64,000 bases of DNA from Streptomyces sp. S.PB5. Its GTDB lineage: Bacteria; Actinomycetota; Actinomycetes; Streptomycetales; Streptomycetaceae. Shown here piece after piece: positions 46,217 to 54,613 of this stretch. The position numbers and the translations under genes are program-made. Within the stretch, counting starts at the first letter, position 1. Each line of letters starts with the position of its first letter. The notes beneath the pieces are model-generated. The model was given only the letters and a program-made list of their open reading frames with translations, made no database searches and was not told where the DNA came from. The DNA lies in contig NZ_JAQMWP010000006.1 of assembly GCF_030403745.1 (NCBI RefSeq), positions 310,001 through 374,000 on the forward strand, read 5' to 3'.

Positions 46217-46232
46217 TTACGCCACCGTCGAA

Positions 46233-46301
46233 CCCCGCTCGCGGGGAACTGCCCGGGGCGGCCGCTTCGAGCACGCGATGTCGCTCTCGCGTGGGCCGCC
46301 C
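46233..46301 (+). other. Two hairpins before the tRNA-like RNA
   Basis: CCCCG with CGGGG closes a CTCG tetraloop (46233-46246). A larger hairpin follows: GGGCGGCC (46256-46263) with GGCCGCCC (46294-46301), stacked on CACGCGA (46272-46278) with TCGCGTG (46287-46293), with an 8-nt bulge on one side. They could be a terminator, an attenuator or a processing signal for the RNA that starts 4 nt later. Confidence 0.6.
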
Positions 46302-46305
46302 ACCC

Positions 46306-46409
<104 letters not shown>

Positions 46410-46440
46410 AAGCTGTTCGAGCAAGAGTGACCGGACCCCC

Positions 46441-47259
46441 TCAACCCAGCAGACGCTCCAGCACCACAGCGATCCCGTCCTCCTCATGGGAGGACGTCAC
46501 CTCATCGGCCACCGCCTTGAGCTCCTCATGCGCGTTGGCCATCGCCACACCGTGAGCCGCCCAGCCGAACATCGGAATGTCGTTGGGCATGTCACCGAAG
46601 GCAATGGTGTCCGCGGCCTTCAGCCCCAGCCGCCGCGCCGCCAGCGACAACCCCGTCGCCTTCGACAGCCCCAGCGGCAGCAGCTCCACGATGCCCGCAC
46701 CGGCCATCGCGACGTTCACGAACCCGCCCGCGGCCTGCCGGGCGGCCCTCGCCAGCTCGTCGTCCGACAGCTCGGGATGCTGTATGTAGATCTTGTTCAG
46801 CGGGGCGGACCACAGATCGGCCGCGTCCGTGAACGCAGTGGCGGGCAGATCGCCGGTGAGCGCGTACCCCTGCCCGACCAGCACCTCGCCGTCGAGGCCG
46901 TCCCGGCTCGCCGCGAGATACAGCGGCCCGACCTCCGCCTCGATTTTCGCGAGCGCGACCCCCGCCAGCTGCCGGTCCAGCGTCACCGAGGTCAGCAGAC
47001 GGTGCTCACCGGCGTCGTACACCTGTGCGCCCTGGCCGCAGACCGCGAGGCCCTGGTAGCCGAGGTCGTCGAGGATGTGCCGGGTCCACGGCACCGCGCG
47101 GCCGGTGACGACGATGTGCGCCGCACCGGCCTCGGTGGCCGCCGCGAGAGCGGCACGCGTGCGCTGCGAGACCGACTCGTCGGAACGCAGGAGCGTTCCG
47201 TCGAGGTCGGTCGCGATCAGCTGGTACGGGAAACCCCCGGCCGAGGACGAGTCGCTCAC
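46441..47259 (-). CDS. Cof-type HAD phosphatase next to serS
   Basis: A 272-residue HAD-IIB hydrolase with motif I IATDLDGTLLRSDES near 15-29, a VVTGRA motif II, and GFGDMPND-type ending IAFGDMPNDIPMF. Lys in GLSKATGLSL serves as motif III. The start overlaps the serS stop by 4 bp (ATGA), so it is translationally coupled to serS. It resembles the HAD gene at 35289-36155 in length and motifs. The substrate is unknown; a role in clearing phosphorylated metabolites is typical. Confidence 0.9.
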   Translation of the reverse strand: MSDSSSAGGFPYQLIATDLDGTLLRSDESVSQRTRAALAAATEAGAAHIVVTGRAVPWTRHILDDLGYQGLAVCGQGAQVYDAGEHRLLTSVTLDRQLAGVALAKIEAEVGPLYLAASRDGLDGEVLVGQGYALTGDLPATAFTDAADLWSAPLNKIYIQHPELSDDELARAARQAAGGFVNVAMAGAGIVELLPLGLSKATGLSLAARRLGLKAADTIAFGDMPNDIPMFGWAAHGVAMANAHEELKAVADEVTSSHEEDGIAVVLERLLG

Positions 47260-48533
47260 TTGGCGACCGGCTCCAGCACCTCACGCCCGCCCAGGTACGG
47301 ACGCAGCACCGGAGGCACGTACACGGAACCGTCGGCCTGCTGGTGGTTCTCCAGGAGCGCCACGATGGTGCGCGGTACGGCGCACAGCGTGCCGTTGAGC
47401 GTGGCGAGCGGCTGGACCTTCTTGCCGTCGCGCTGGCGCACCGACAGACGGCGGGCCTGGAAGCTGTCGCAGTTGGAGGCCGAGGTCAGCTCGCGGTACT
47501 TGCCCTGGGTCGGGATCCACGCCTCGCAGTCGAACTTGCGGGAGGCGGAGGCGCCCAGGTCGCCCGAGGCCACGTCGATGACCTGGAAGGGCAGCTCCAG
47601 GCCGGACAGCCACTGCTTCTCCCACTCCAGGAGCCGCCGGTGCTCGTTCTCGGCGTCCTCGGGGGCGACGTACGAGAACATCTCGACCTTGTCGAACTGG
47701 TGCACGCGGAAGATGCCGCGCGTGTCCTTGCCGTACGTACCGGCCTCGCGGCGGAAGCACGGGGAGAAACCGGCGTAGCGCAGGGGGAGCTTCTCGACGT
47801 CGAGGATCTCGTCCATGTGGTACGCGGCGAGCGGGACCTCGGAGGTGCCGACCAGGTAGTAGTCGTCCTTCTCCAGGTGGTACACGTTCTCCGCGGCCTG
47901 GCCGAGGAAGCCGGTGCCCTCCATGGCGCGTGGGCGGACCAGCGCGGGGGTCAGCATCGGGATGAAGCCGGCCTCGGTGGCCTGGGCGATCGCCGCGTTG
48001 ACGAGCGCGAGCTCCAGGAGCGCGCCGACGCCGGTGAGGTAGTAGAAGCGCGAGCCGGAGACCTTGGCGCCGCGCTCGACGTCGATGGCGCCCAGCGCCT
48101 CGCCGAGCTCCAGGTGGTCCTTGGGCTCGAAGCCCTCGGCGGCGAAGTCGCGGATGGTGCCGTGCGTCTCCAGGACGACGAAGTCCTCCTCGCCGCCGAC
48201 GGGCACGTCGGGGTGGACGAGGTTGCCGAGCTGGAGGACGAGGCGCTTGGTCTCCTCGTCGGCCTCGTGCTGCTCGGCGTCGGCCGCCTTGACGTCGGCG
48301 GCCAGCTGGCCCGCCTTCTTCAGGAGCTCGGCCTTCTCGTCGCCGGTGGCCTTGGGGATGAGCTTGCCGAGGTTCTTCTGCTCGGAACGCAGCTCGTCGA
48401 AGCGGACACCGGACGACCTGCGCCGCTCGTCCGCAGACAGGAGGGCGTCGACGAGTGCGACGTCCTCTCCACGGGCGCGCTGGGAGGCGCGCACTCGGTC
48501 GGGGTCCTCACGAAGCAGGCGAAGGTCAATCAC
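47256..48533 (-). CDS. serS: Seryl-tRNA synthetase
   Basis: A 425-residue class II synthetase that charges tRNA-Ser. The N-terminal coiled-coil arm that grips the long variable arm spans about 25-105. Motif 2 (FRREAGTYGKDTRGIFRVHQFDKVE) and motif 3 (TLNGTLCAVPRTIVALLEN) are intact. GTG 48533 begins the conserved IDLRLLREDP. It is co-transcribed with the HAD gene. The 562-bp upstream region carries a DnaA-box cluster. Confidence 0.97.
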   Translation of the reverse strand: MIDLRLLREDPDRVRASQRARGEDVALVDALLSADERRRSSGVRFDELRSEQKNLGKLIPKATGDEKAELLKKAGQLAADVKAADAEQHEADEETKRLVLQLGNLVHPDVPVGGEEDFVVLETHGTIRDFAAEGFEPKDHLELGEALGAIDVERGAKVSGSRFYYLTGVGALLELALVNAAIAQATEAGFIPMLTPALVRPRAMEGTGFLGQAAENVYHLEKDDYYLVGTSEVPLAAYHMDEILDVEKLPLRYAGFSPCFRREAGTYGKDTRGIFRVHQFDKVEMFSYVAPEDAENEHRRLLEWEKQWLSGLELPFQVIDVASGDLGASASRKFDCEAWIPTQGKYRELTSASNCDSFQARRLSVRQRDGKKVQPLATLNGTLCAVPRTIVALLENHQQADGSVYVPPVLRPYLGGREVLEPVAK

Positions 48534-48727
48534 GCGGCCAAGGCTACCGGTGCCGCATGTGAGCCCACGACTCGCTATTCCGAACTACTCCTTACGTACC
48601 GCTATGGGTGAATTGCCCTCTTTGTTCATTCGCGTCAATAAAGGGCCTCTCACTCCCTGGAACGAGGCAAGGGGTTAACTCCAGGTTGACTCGACTCCCT
48701 TGCGGGGGACGGGACTTGGGGGGCGCT

Positions 48728-49039
48728 CTGTCCACAGGAATCCACAACCCGAATGAGTTATCCACAGGGTGTGCGAAAGATCTGTGGATGTCGGAAGTGA
48801 TCATTCCGAATCGGCTCGACCGGGCCGAGAATTCCCGATCCAAACCCTCTTCGCGCCCACTTTCGGGTGGAAATGGGTCGCTCCAAAGGATTGATCGATG
48901 GAAACGGGTGGACGAAGGGTGACCTGTGAGGCTGTGGACGGCCTGGGGGGCTGTAGGGCGATTTATCGACTAGGTAGCACTTCCGTGTCGACTTGTCCCC
49001 AGGTCGAGACAAAGCCCTGTGGATAACTTCTGTGGATAA
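48728..49039. promoter_or_regulatory. Large DnaA-box cluster upstream of serS
   Basis: The serS-pheA spacer (48534-49095, no gene) holds three perfect TTATCCACA boxes: 48758-48766 on plus, and 49018-49026 and 49031-49039 on minus. Near-matches are CTGTCCACA (48728), GAATCCACA (48738), ACATCCACA (minus, 48783), CCGTCCACA (minus, 48933) and TTGTCCCCA (48993). It resembles a DnaA-titration locus, and such a cluster outside oriC has been reported in S. coelicolor; identity with it is unproven. It lacks the many boxes, dnaA and dnaN expected for oriC. serS promoters must lie in the same segment. Confidence 0.8.
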
Positions 49040-49095
49040 CAAAAATATGCAGGTAGGAACGGCAGGAAACCCGCAGTACCCCTGCCGGACTCTTG

Positions 49096-50028
49096 CTAGA
49101 AACGTCCGTCCTGGCAGCGCGCGACCCAGTCCGCGGCCGCCACGAACTCGTCGTCCGACGTCCCGCGCAGCGGCGGATGGATGTCCGCCGTGGTGACATC
49201 CGCACGCGGGTACGAGCCGAGGTATCGCACGTCGAGGCAGATCCGCTTCAGCCCCATGAGGGCTTCGGCGACCCGGCGGTCGGAGATATGGCCCTCGGCG
49301 TCGATGCAGAAGCAGTAGTTGCCGATGCCGGCGCCGGTGGGCCGGGACTGCAGCACCGTGAGGTTGATGCCGCGGGTGGCGAACTCGCCGAGCAGGTCGC
49401 GCAGACCGCCGGGGTGGTCGTCGCGCTGCCACAGCACGACGGAGGTCTTGTCGGCGCCGGTGGGCGCGGCGGGCCGGGCAGGCCTGCCCACCAGTACGAA
49501 GCGGGTCTGTGCGTTCTCCGCGTCGTGGATTCCGGTCTCCAGTGCCTCCAGGCCGTACCGGGCGGCCGCGAACTCGCCCGCGAAGGCGGCGTCGTACTGC
49601 CCCTCCTGGACCAGTCGCGCGGCGTCCGCGTTGGAGGCGGCGGACTCCCAGTGGGCGTCCGGGAGGTTCTTCTTCAGCCAGTTGCGGACCTGCGGCTGGG
49701 CGGCCGGGTGGGCGGAGACCGTCTTGATCTCCGACAGTTTCGTGCCGGGCCGGGCCAGCAGCGCGAAGGTGATCGACAGCAGTACTTCGCGGTAGATCAT
49801 CAGGGGGGCGCCGGCGACCAGCTCGTCGAGGGTGGTGGTGATCCCGCCCTCGACGGAGTTCTCGATCGGCACGAACGCGGCCTCGGCCTCACCCGCGCGC
49901 ACGGCGTCCAGCGCGGACTGCACGGACACGTACGGGATCAGCTCCCGGGTGGCCGTCTCCGGAAGGGTGCGCAGGGCGACTTCGGTGAAGGTGCCTTCGG
50001 GACCGAGATACGCATAGCTCGCTGGCAT
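49096..50028 (-). CDS. pheA: Prephenate dehydratase
   Basis: A 310-residue enzyme converting prephenate to phenylpyruvate for phenylalanine synthesis. The catalytic domain has GPEGTFTE at the start, PIENSVEGGI and the TRF motif (AQTRFVLVG). A C-terminal ACT domain (from about 195) binds Phe as inhibitor. The ESRP motif of the ACT domain reads QSRP here (LQSRPTG). It is monocistronic on the minus strand. Confidence 0.95.
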   Translation of the reverse strand: MPASYAYLGPEGTFTEVALRTLPETATRELIPYVSVQSALDAVRAGEAEAAFVPIENSVEGGITTTLDELVAGAPLMIYREVLLSITFALLARPGTKLSEIKTVSAHPAAQPQVRNWLKKNLPDAHWESAASNADAARLVQEGQYDAAFAGEFAAARYGLEALETGIHDAENAQTRFVLVGRPARPAAPTGADKTSVVLWQRDDHPGGLRDLLGEFATRGINLTVLQSRPTGAGIGNYCFCIDAEGHISDRRVAEALMGLKRICLDVRYLGSYPRADVTTADIHPPLRGTSDDEFVAAADWVARCQDGRF

Positions 50029-50153
50029 GACCTCACCCTAATGGGCCTTGCGAAACCCGGTGCACTCGTCTCACGACTGCCCCTCCGCGGAGTGAACCGG
50101 CGTGACCGCGGGGCCGCCGCTGACGTTCGCGTGAAACCCGAGCCCAGCCCGCC

Positions 50154-51452
50154 TCACCCCTCCAGCAGCCGCTGCCCCACGTACTCCCCTTCCGCCGCCC
50201 CGCCCGGCACCGCGAACAGTCCGCTCGACTCGTGCCGGATGTACTTCGACAGGGCGTCCCCGCGATCGAGCTTGCGCTGCACGGTGACGAAGCCGCGCAG
50301 GGGATCGGCCTGCCAGCACACGAACAGCAGTCCCGCGTCCGGCACTCCGTCGCTGTCGATGCCGTCGTGGTACGAGAACGGGCGCCGCAGCATCGCCGCC
50401 CCGCCGTTCTGGTCGGGCCGGGTGATGCGTGCGTGGGCGTTGATCGGGACGACCAGGTCGCCGTTGGCGTCGGTCTTCTCCAGGTCCATGTCGGTGGTCT
50501 CGGAGCCCCCGGACAGCGGCGCTCCGTTCGCCTTGCGGCGCCCGATGACGTTCTCCTGCTCGGTGAGCGAGAGCTGTTCCCAGTCGTCGAGCAGCATGCG
50601 GATACGGCGTACGACGGCGTAGGAGCCGTTCGCCATCCAGGAGGGGTCCTTCGAGCCGGACGACGGTACGAAGATCCGCTGGTCGAAGTCGGACTCGCTC
50701 GGCTTCGGATTGCGTGTGCCGTCCATCTGGCCCATCAGGTTCCGGGCCGTCATGGGGTGGGCGGTGGCGCCCGGCGAGCGGTTGAAGCCGTTCATCTGCC
50801 ATCGGACGCGCGCCGCGCTCCCGGCGTCCTTCTGGATCGCGCGCAGGGCGTGGAAGGCGACCAGGCCGTCGTTGGCGCCGATCTGCACCCACAGGTCGCC
50901 GTTGCTGCGTGTCTTGTCCAGCTGGTCGGAGGAGAAGTCGGGCAGCGGGTCGAGGGAGACCGGCCGCTGCTTCTCCAGTCCGGTCCGCGCGAAGAAGCTG
51001 TGCCCGAAGCCGAAGGTGATGGTGAGGCCCGACGGCCCCGCGTCCCGGGCGACGTCCGTGTCGCCGGTCGCCGTCCCCTCGCCCGCCATCAGCCGTCGTG
51101 CCGTCTCGGACCAGCGGCGCAGCAGAGCCGCCGCGCCTTTGCGGCCCGCGCCCGCCGTCAGGTCGAAGGCGACGAGGTGGCCGCGGGCCTGGAGGCCCTG
51201 GAGGATGCCGGGCTGATGTTTCCCGTGAAACATCGCCTCGTCGGTGCCGACGGAGGCGAGCGGAGTGGCCTCGGCGGGGCGGGCGGCATACCCGACGGCC
51301 CCGCCGGCCGCACCGAGCACGAGCCCGGTGGCGCCGGCGGTCCCGAGCAGGCGGCGGCGCGAAACGCCCTCCTTGAGGGCGGCGTTTTCCGCAGCGCCGT
51401 CATCAAGTGCCTTCTCGGGAGTGCGGGCCTCCGGAATGGACTGGTCAGCCAT
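50154..51452 (-). CDS. dtpA: Tat-exported DyP-type peroxidase DtpA
   Basis: A 432-residue haem peroxidase. The twin-arginine signal SRRRLLG starts at 31, followed by a hydrophobic stretch and an Ala-rich cleavage region. The DyP motif GxxDG is GQMDGTRN with distal Asp244, and the probable proximal His340 is in INAHARITRP. As I recall, the S. lividans/coelicolor homologue is needed to mature the copper oxidase GlxA at hyphal tips. It is the last gene of the copper operon, 6 bp after copCD. A parS-like site lies within it. Confidence 0.93.
   Translation of the reverse strand: MADQSIPEARTPEKALDDGAAENAALKEGVSRRRLLGTAGATGLVLGAAGGAVGYAARPAEATPLASVGTDEAMFHGKHQPGILQGLQARGHLVAFDLTAGAGRKGAAALLRRWSETARRLMAGEGTATGDTDVARDAGPSGLTITFGFGHSFFARTGLEKQRPVSLDPLPDFSSDQLDKTRSNGDLWVQIGANDGLVAFHALRAIQKDAGSAARVRWQMNGFNRSPGATAHPMTARNLMGQMDGTRNPKPSESDFDQRIFVPSSGSKDPSWMANGSYAVVRRIRMLLDDWEQLSLTEQENVIGRRKANGAPLSGGSETTDMDLEKTDANGDLVVPINAHARITRPDQNGGAAMLRRPFSYHDGIDSDGVPDAGLLFVCWQADPLRGFVTVQRKLDRGDALSKYIRHESSGLFAVPGGAAEGEYVGQRLLEG
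51217..51232. promoter_or_regulatory. parS-like site inside dtpA (one mismatch)
   Basis: TGTTTCCCGTGAAACA differs from parS at one base in the palindrome centre (A to C). On the coding strand it reads as codons for MFHGKH, residues 74-79. Confidence 0.6.
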
Positions 51453-51458
51453 GGTGGT

Positions 51459-53348
51459 TCAGCCGATCTGCGCGTTCTTTGAAACGGTGGTCTGGTCGAT
51501 GTCGGAGGTCCGCACGGTCACGGCGATCTTCCAGTCGCCCGCCATGGGGAGCTGGACGCCGGCGGCCGTCCAGTGACCGGTGGTGATGTGGTCGGGGACG
51601 ACGGGCAGCGGCCCGATGTCCTTGGCCTCCAGAGTGAAGGAGACCTTCACCTCGGGTACGTCGAAGGCCCGTCCGTTGGGCCGTTCCACGTAGACGTGCA
51701 TCTCGTTGGCGCCCACGCGCGCGGGGTCGAGGTCGATCCGCACGAGCCCCTTGCCGTCCTCGCCGCCGGTGTCGAACGGCATGTCGAGGGTGAGGGCGCC
51801 CGAGGACGACGTGGAGGAAGAGGACGAGGACGATGACGAGGTGGCCGCCTTGGCCTCCTGCTCGGTGCGGCCGGGCTCGGTCTGGGTCAGCACGGTCGTC
51901 ACGGCGAGGAGCACGACCGCGACGCCCGCTTCGGCGAGCACCGAGCGGCGCAGCCCGAACCGGTCGGGGTCGGCGTCCCGCTTCCGCTTCTGTCGGGCCG
52001 CGTCGACGGCGGCCCGCTGCCGGGCGAGCTGCGCGGCACGCTTGGCGTCTCCGGCCGCGGCACTGGCGGTGACGTGCTCCTTCTCCCGCTCTTCCGCGGC
52101 CGCCGGAGCCTTGGCGGTCGCCGTCGCGTCCCCCAGCCGCGCCGTCCAGCGCCGCGAGATCCACGCGATCCCGACCAGCAGTACGACGAGCCCGATCTTG
52201 ACGAACAGCAGCTGCCCGTACGTCGTCTCGGTGAAGGCCGACCAGGAGCCGAGCTGTCGCCAGGACTGGTAGATGCCGGTGGCGACGAGCGCGAGGACGC
52301 TGCCAAAGGCGAGCCGGGAGAAGCGCTGGACGGCTGCTCGCTCGATCGGGGTCTCCGACCGGTACAGCGCCACCAGGAGCGTCGCGAGGCCGCCGAGCCA
52401 GGCGGCGACGGCCAGCAGATGCACCACGTCGACCGGCATGGCGATCTCGGTCTGGAGGCCGGTCGAGGCGTGCTCGGCCATCGCCCAGCTCGCCGCGATC
52501 CCGGCGGCCACGACGGTGCCGCCGATCGCGAGCCCGAAGGTGAGGTCCCGCTTCTCCTCGTCCTCCCGCTTGTCATAGGCCCCGAAGAGCACGGCGATGA
52601 ACAGTGCGGCCGCGGCGAGCAGCAGCAGCCGGGAGACGAGCGAGGCGCCGGTCTTGGTCTGCAGCACCTGTCCGAGCAGGCTGAGGTCGAAGACGTCGCC
52701 GAGCTTGCCGGTGCTGGTGTAGGAGCCGCGCAGGAGCAGCAGCAGAAGCGTGGCCGCGGTCAGCGCGAGCCAGCCGGAGACCACGAGGCGCTGCACGGCC
52801 CGTACGCCGGAACCGCGCTGCCAGCAGGCGAGGACGAAGGCGGCGCCGCCCACGAGGACGATGAACCCGGCGTAGGAGACGTACCGCCCGAAGCCGTAGA
52901 GCCAGCCGACGAGCCCGCCGCCGGCGGTCTGGCCGGAGACCGAGACGGTGGTCTTGGACGGGGCACCGATGGAGAAGGTGTAGGCCCCGGCGACGGGGTG
53001 GCTGTCCTCGGAGACGACCTGGTAGGTGACGGTGTAGGTGCCGTCGGGCAGGCCGCTGTGCAGGCCCACGGAGTAGGTCGTGCCGCTGACGTTGGAGGGT
53101 TCGGCGGTGTCGACGCGCTTGCCCTTGGGGTCGAGCACCCGCAGTGAGTCGCCGGACGTCGCGACCTTCTCGGAGAAGGTGAGCGAGACCTGGGTCGGAG
53201 CCTTGTCGACCACCACCCCCTGCTGGGGGTCGCTGCCGGTCAGCGCGGCGTGCGCGGAGGCCGGTGCGGCACCGGCGAGAAGCAGTCCGGTGGCCGCGAC
53301 GAGCAGCAGCACCAGGTTCCGGACGCGGGGGGCGATGGTCGGTGTCAA
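51459..53348 (-). CDS. CopC-CopD fusion copper transport protein
   Basis: A 629-residue membrane protein. A signal peptide is followed by a CopC-type copper-binding domain that begins HAALTGSDP (mature N-terminal His, residues about 33-130), eight or so CopD membrane segments (150-440), a charged cytoplasmic stretch, another membrane segment and an extracellular YtkA/FixH-like domain at about 515-629 after a poly-Ser tract. It would bring copper across the membrane for DtpA/GlxA or cytochrome oxidase maturation. It is translationally close to dtpA. Confidence 0.9.
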   Translation of the reverse strand: MTPTIAPRVRNLVLLLVAATGLLLAGAAPASAHAALTGSDPQQGVVVDKAPTQVSLTFSEKVATSGDSLRVLDPKGKRVDTAEPSNVSGTTYSVGLHSGLPDGTYTVTYQVVSEDSHPVAGAYTFSIGAPSKTTVSVSGQTAGGGLVGWLYGFGRYVSYAGFIVLVGGAAFVLACWQRGSGVRAVQRLVVSGWLALTAATLLLLLLRGSYTSTGKLGDVFDLSLLGQVLQTKTGASLVSRLLLLAAAALFIAVLFGAYDKREDEEKRDLTFGLAIGGTVVAAGIAASWAMAEHASTGLQTEIAMPVDVVHLLAVAAWLGGLATLLVALYRSETPIERAAVQRFSRLAFGSVLALVATGIYQSWRQLGSWSAFTETTYGQLLFVKIGLVVLLVGIAWISRRWTARLGDATATAKAPAAAEEREKEHVTASAAAGDAKRAAQLARQRAAVDAARQKRKRDADPDRFGLRRSVLAEAGVAVVLLAVTTVLTQTEPGRTEQEAKAATSSSSSSSSSTSSSGALTLDMPFDTGGEDGKGLVRIDLDPARVGANEMHVYVERPNGRAFDVPEVKVSFTLEAKDIGPLPVVPDHITTGHWTAAGVQLPMAGDWKIAVTVRTSDIDQTTVSKNAQIG

Positions 53349-53361
53349 GGTGGTCCCTCCC

Positions 53362-53841
53362 TCAGTGCCCGGTCTTCGGGTTGTACGTCGCGGACTTCAC
53401 CGGCATCTCGACGGTCACCGGGTCGGACTGCGCGAAGTGCAGTTCCACGGAGACGGTCTCGCCCTGCTTCGGCTTCCGCTTCAGGTTCTCGAACATCAGA
53501 TGGTTTCCGCCGCTCTTGAACACGAGTTGACCGTGGGCGGGCACATCGAGGCTCTTGACCTCCTGCATGGCGGAGTCGACGGTCTCGTGCGCGGTGACCT
53601 GGCCGACGTCGCTGGTGACGGAGGTCAGTGCGTCCTTCGTGCCGCCCTTGTTGGTGATCGTGAGATAGCCCGCCGCCATGGAGTCGGAGACCGGCTGGGG
53701 CATGTAGGCGGCGCTGACGGACAGTTCGGCCTGGTCGGAGTCCGAGCCGGAGTCCGAGCAGCCGGTCAGCACGAGGGTGCCGGCCAGGGCGACGGGCGCG
53801 AGCCGCGTCACGGGGTGCGCGGGCCGCCGTACCGGAGTCAC
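53362..53841 (-). CDS. PCu(A)C-type copper chaperone lipoprotein (ECuC-like)
   Basis: A 159-residue lipoprotein with lipobox LTGC (Cys28). The PCuAC copper site is visible as the His/Met set in AAYMPQPVSDSMAAG, HETVDSAMQEV and HLMFENLK. It delivers Cu(I) outside the membrane to Sco or cupro-enzymes. GTG 53841 overlaps the sco stop (GTGA), following a GGGGGAG ribosome site. It sits between sco and copCD in the cluster. Confidence 0.9.
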   Translation of the reverse strand: MTPVRRPAHPVTRLAPVALAGTLVLTGCSDSGSDSDQAELSVSAAYMPQPVSDSMAAGYLTITNKGGTKDALTSVTSDVGQVTAHETVDSAMQEVKSLDVPAHGQLVFKSGGNHLMFENLKRKPKQGETVSVELHFAQSDPVTVEMPVKSATYNPKTGH

Positions 53842-54491
53842 GGGTTCTCCCCCTTGATGAGCTTGGGGAGGTCCTTGGTGTAGTCGTCGACGGTGGCGTC
53901 CTCGCCGTAGAGGACGTATCCGCCGTCGGTCTTCGGCGAGAACGCGACGACCTGAGTGCCGTGGGTCGAGACGATCTTGCCGTTCTTGTCCTTGTGCGGC
54001 GGCTCGATGGTGATGCCGAGGGTGCGGGCGCCGGCCTGGATGGTGGCGAAGTCGCCGGTGAGGCCGACGACCTGGGCGTCGATGCCCTTGAGCCACTTGC
54101 CGAGCGCGGCGGGGGTGTCACGGTCGGGGTCGGTGGTGACGAACACGACCCGCAGCTCGTCCTGTTGCGCCTTGCTCAGCTGCTTCTTGGCGACGGCGAT
54201 GTTGTTCATCGTCAGCGGGCAGACGTCGGGGCAGTGGGTGTAGCCGAAGTAGATGAGCGTCGGCCGGCCCTTGGTCTGCTCACGGAGGTCGTACTTCTTG
54301 CCGCTGGTGTCGGTGAGCACCAGGTCCGGCTTCTCGAACGGCTGGTCGAGGATGGTCGCGGCCTTGTCGGAGCCGGCCTCCTCGGAGACCACGGAGACGG
54401 GCGAGTTGCTGTCGTCGCCGCTGCCACAGGCGGTCAGCGTCAGGGAGGCGGCGGCGAGCAGGGCGGCCGCGGCGAACGTCTTCTTGCGCAT
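53838..54491 (-). CDS. Sco1/SenC/PrrC-type copper chaperone lipoprotein
   Basis: A 217-residue thioredoxin-fold lipoprotein with lipobox LTAC (Cys22) and the copper-binding CPDVC (Cys87, Cys91). A later His in the STHGTQV segment is the probable third ligand. It inserts copper in the CuA site of cytochrome oxidase or passes it on. ATG 54491 follows GGGAGAA; the frame extends upstream without a better start. It is coupled to the PCuAC gene. Confidence 0.92.
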   Translation of the reverse strand: MRKKTFAAAALLAAASLTLTACGSGDDSNSPVSVVSEEAGSDKAATILDQPFEKPDLVLTDTSGKKYDLREQTKGRPTLIYFGYTHCPDVCPLTMNNIAVAKKQLSKAQQDELRVVFVTTDPDRDTPAALGKWLKGIDAQVVGLTGDFATIQAGARTLGITIEPPHKDKNGKIVSTHGTQVVAFSPKTDGGYVLYGEDATVDDYTKDLPKLIKGENP

Positions 54492-54538
54492 ACTGCATTC
54501 TCCCGGGGGACGCTGTACCCGATTGCCGCTGCGCGGCG

Positions 54539-54566
54539 GGCCGGCCCCCCGGCCGAAGGACCGGGG
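54539..54566 (-). terminator. Stacked GC hairpins between ycnI and sco
   Basis: GGCCGG (54539-54544) pairs with CCGGCC (54549-54554), and an overlapping alternative is CCCCGG (54547-54552) with CCGGGG (54561-54566). They lie in the 122-bp spacer after the ycnI stop, and may attenuate rather than stop transcription since the cluster continues. Confidence 0.45.
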
Positions 54567-54613
54567 AGCCGGGGACACGGGGGGCGTCCCTAGGTAGGGA
54601 TGGATGGGGTGGG

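Noticed and set aside
48534..49095. Chromosomal origin oriC
   Set aside because: The spacer has too few DnaA boxes, is too short, and is flanked by serS and pheA rather than dnaA and dnaN.
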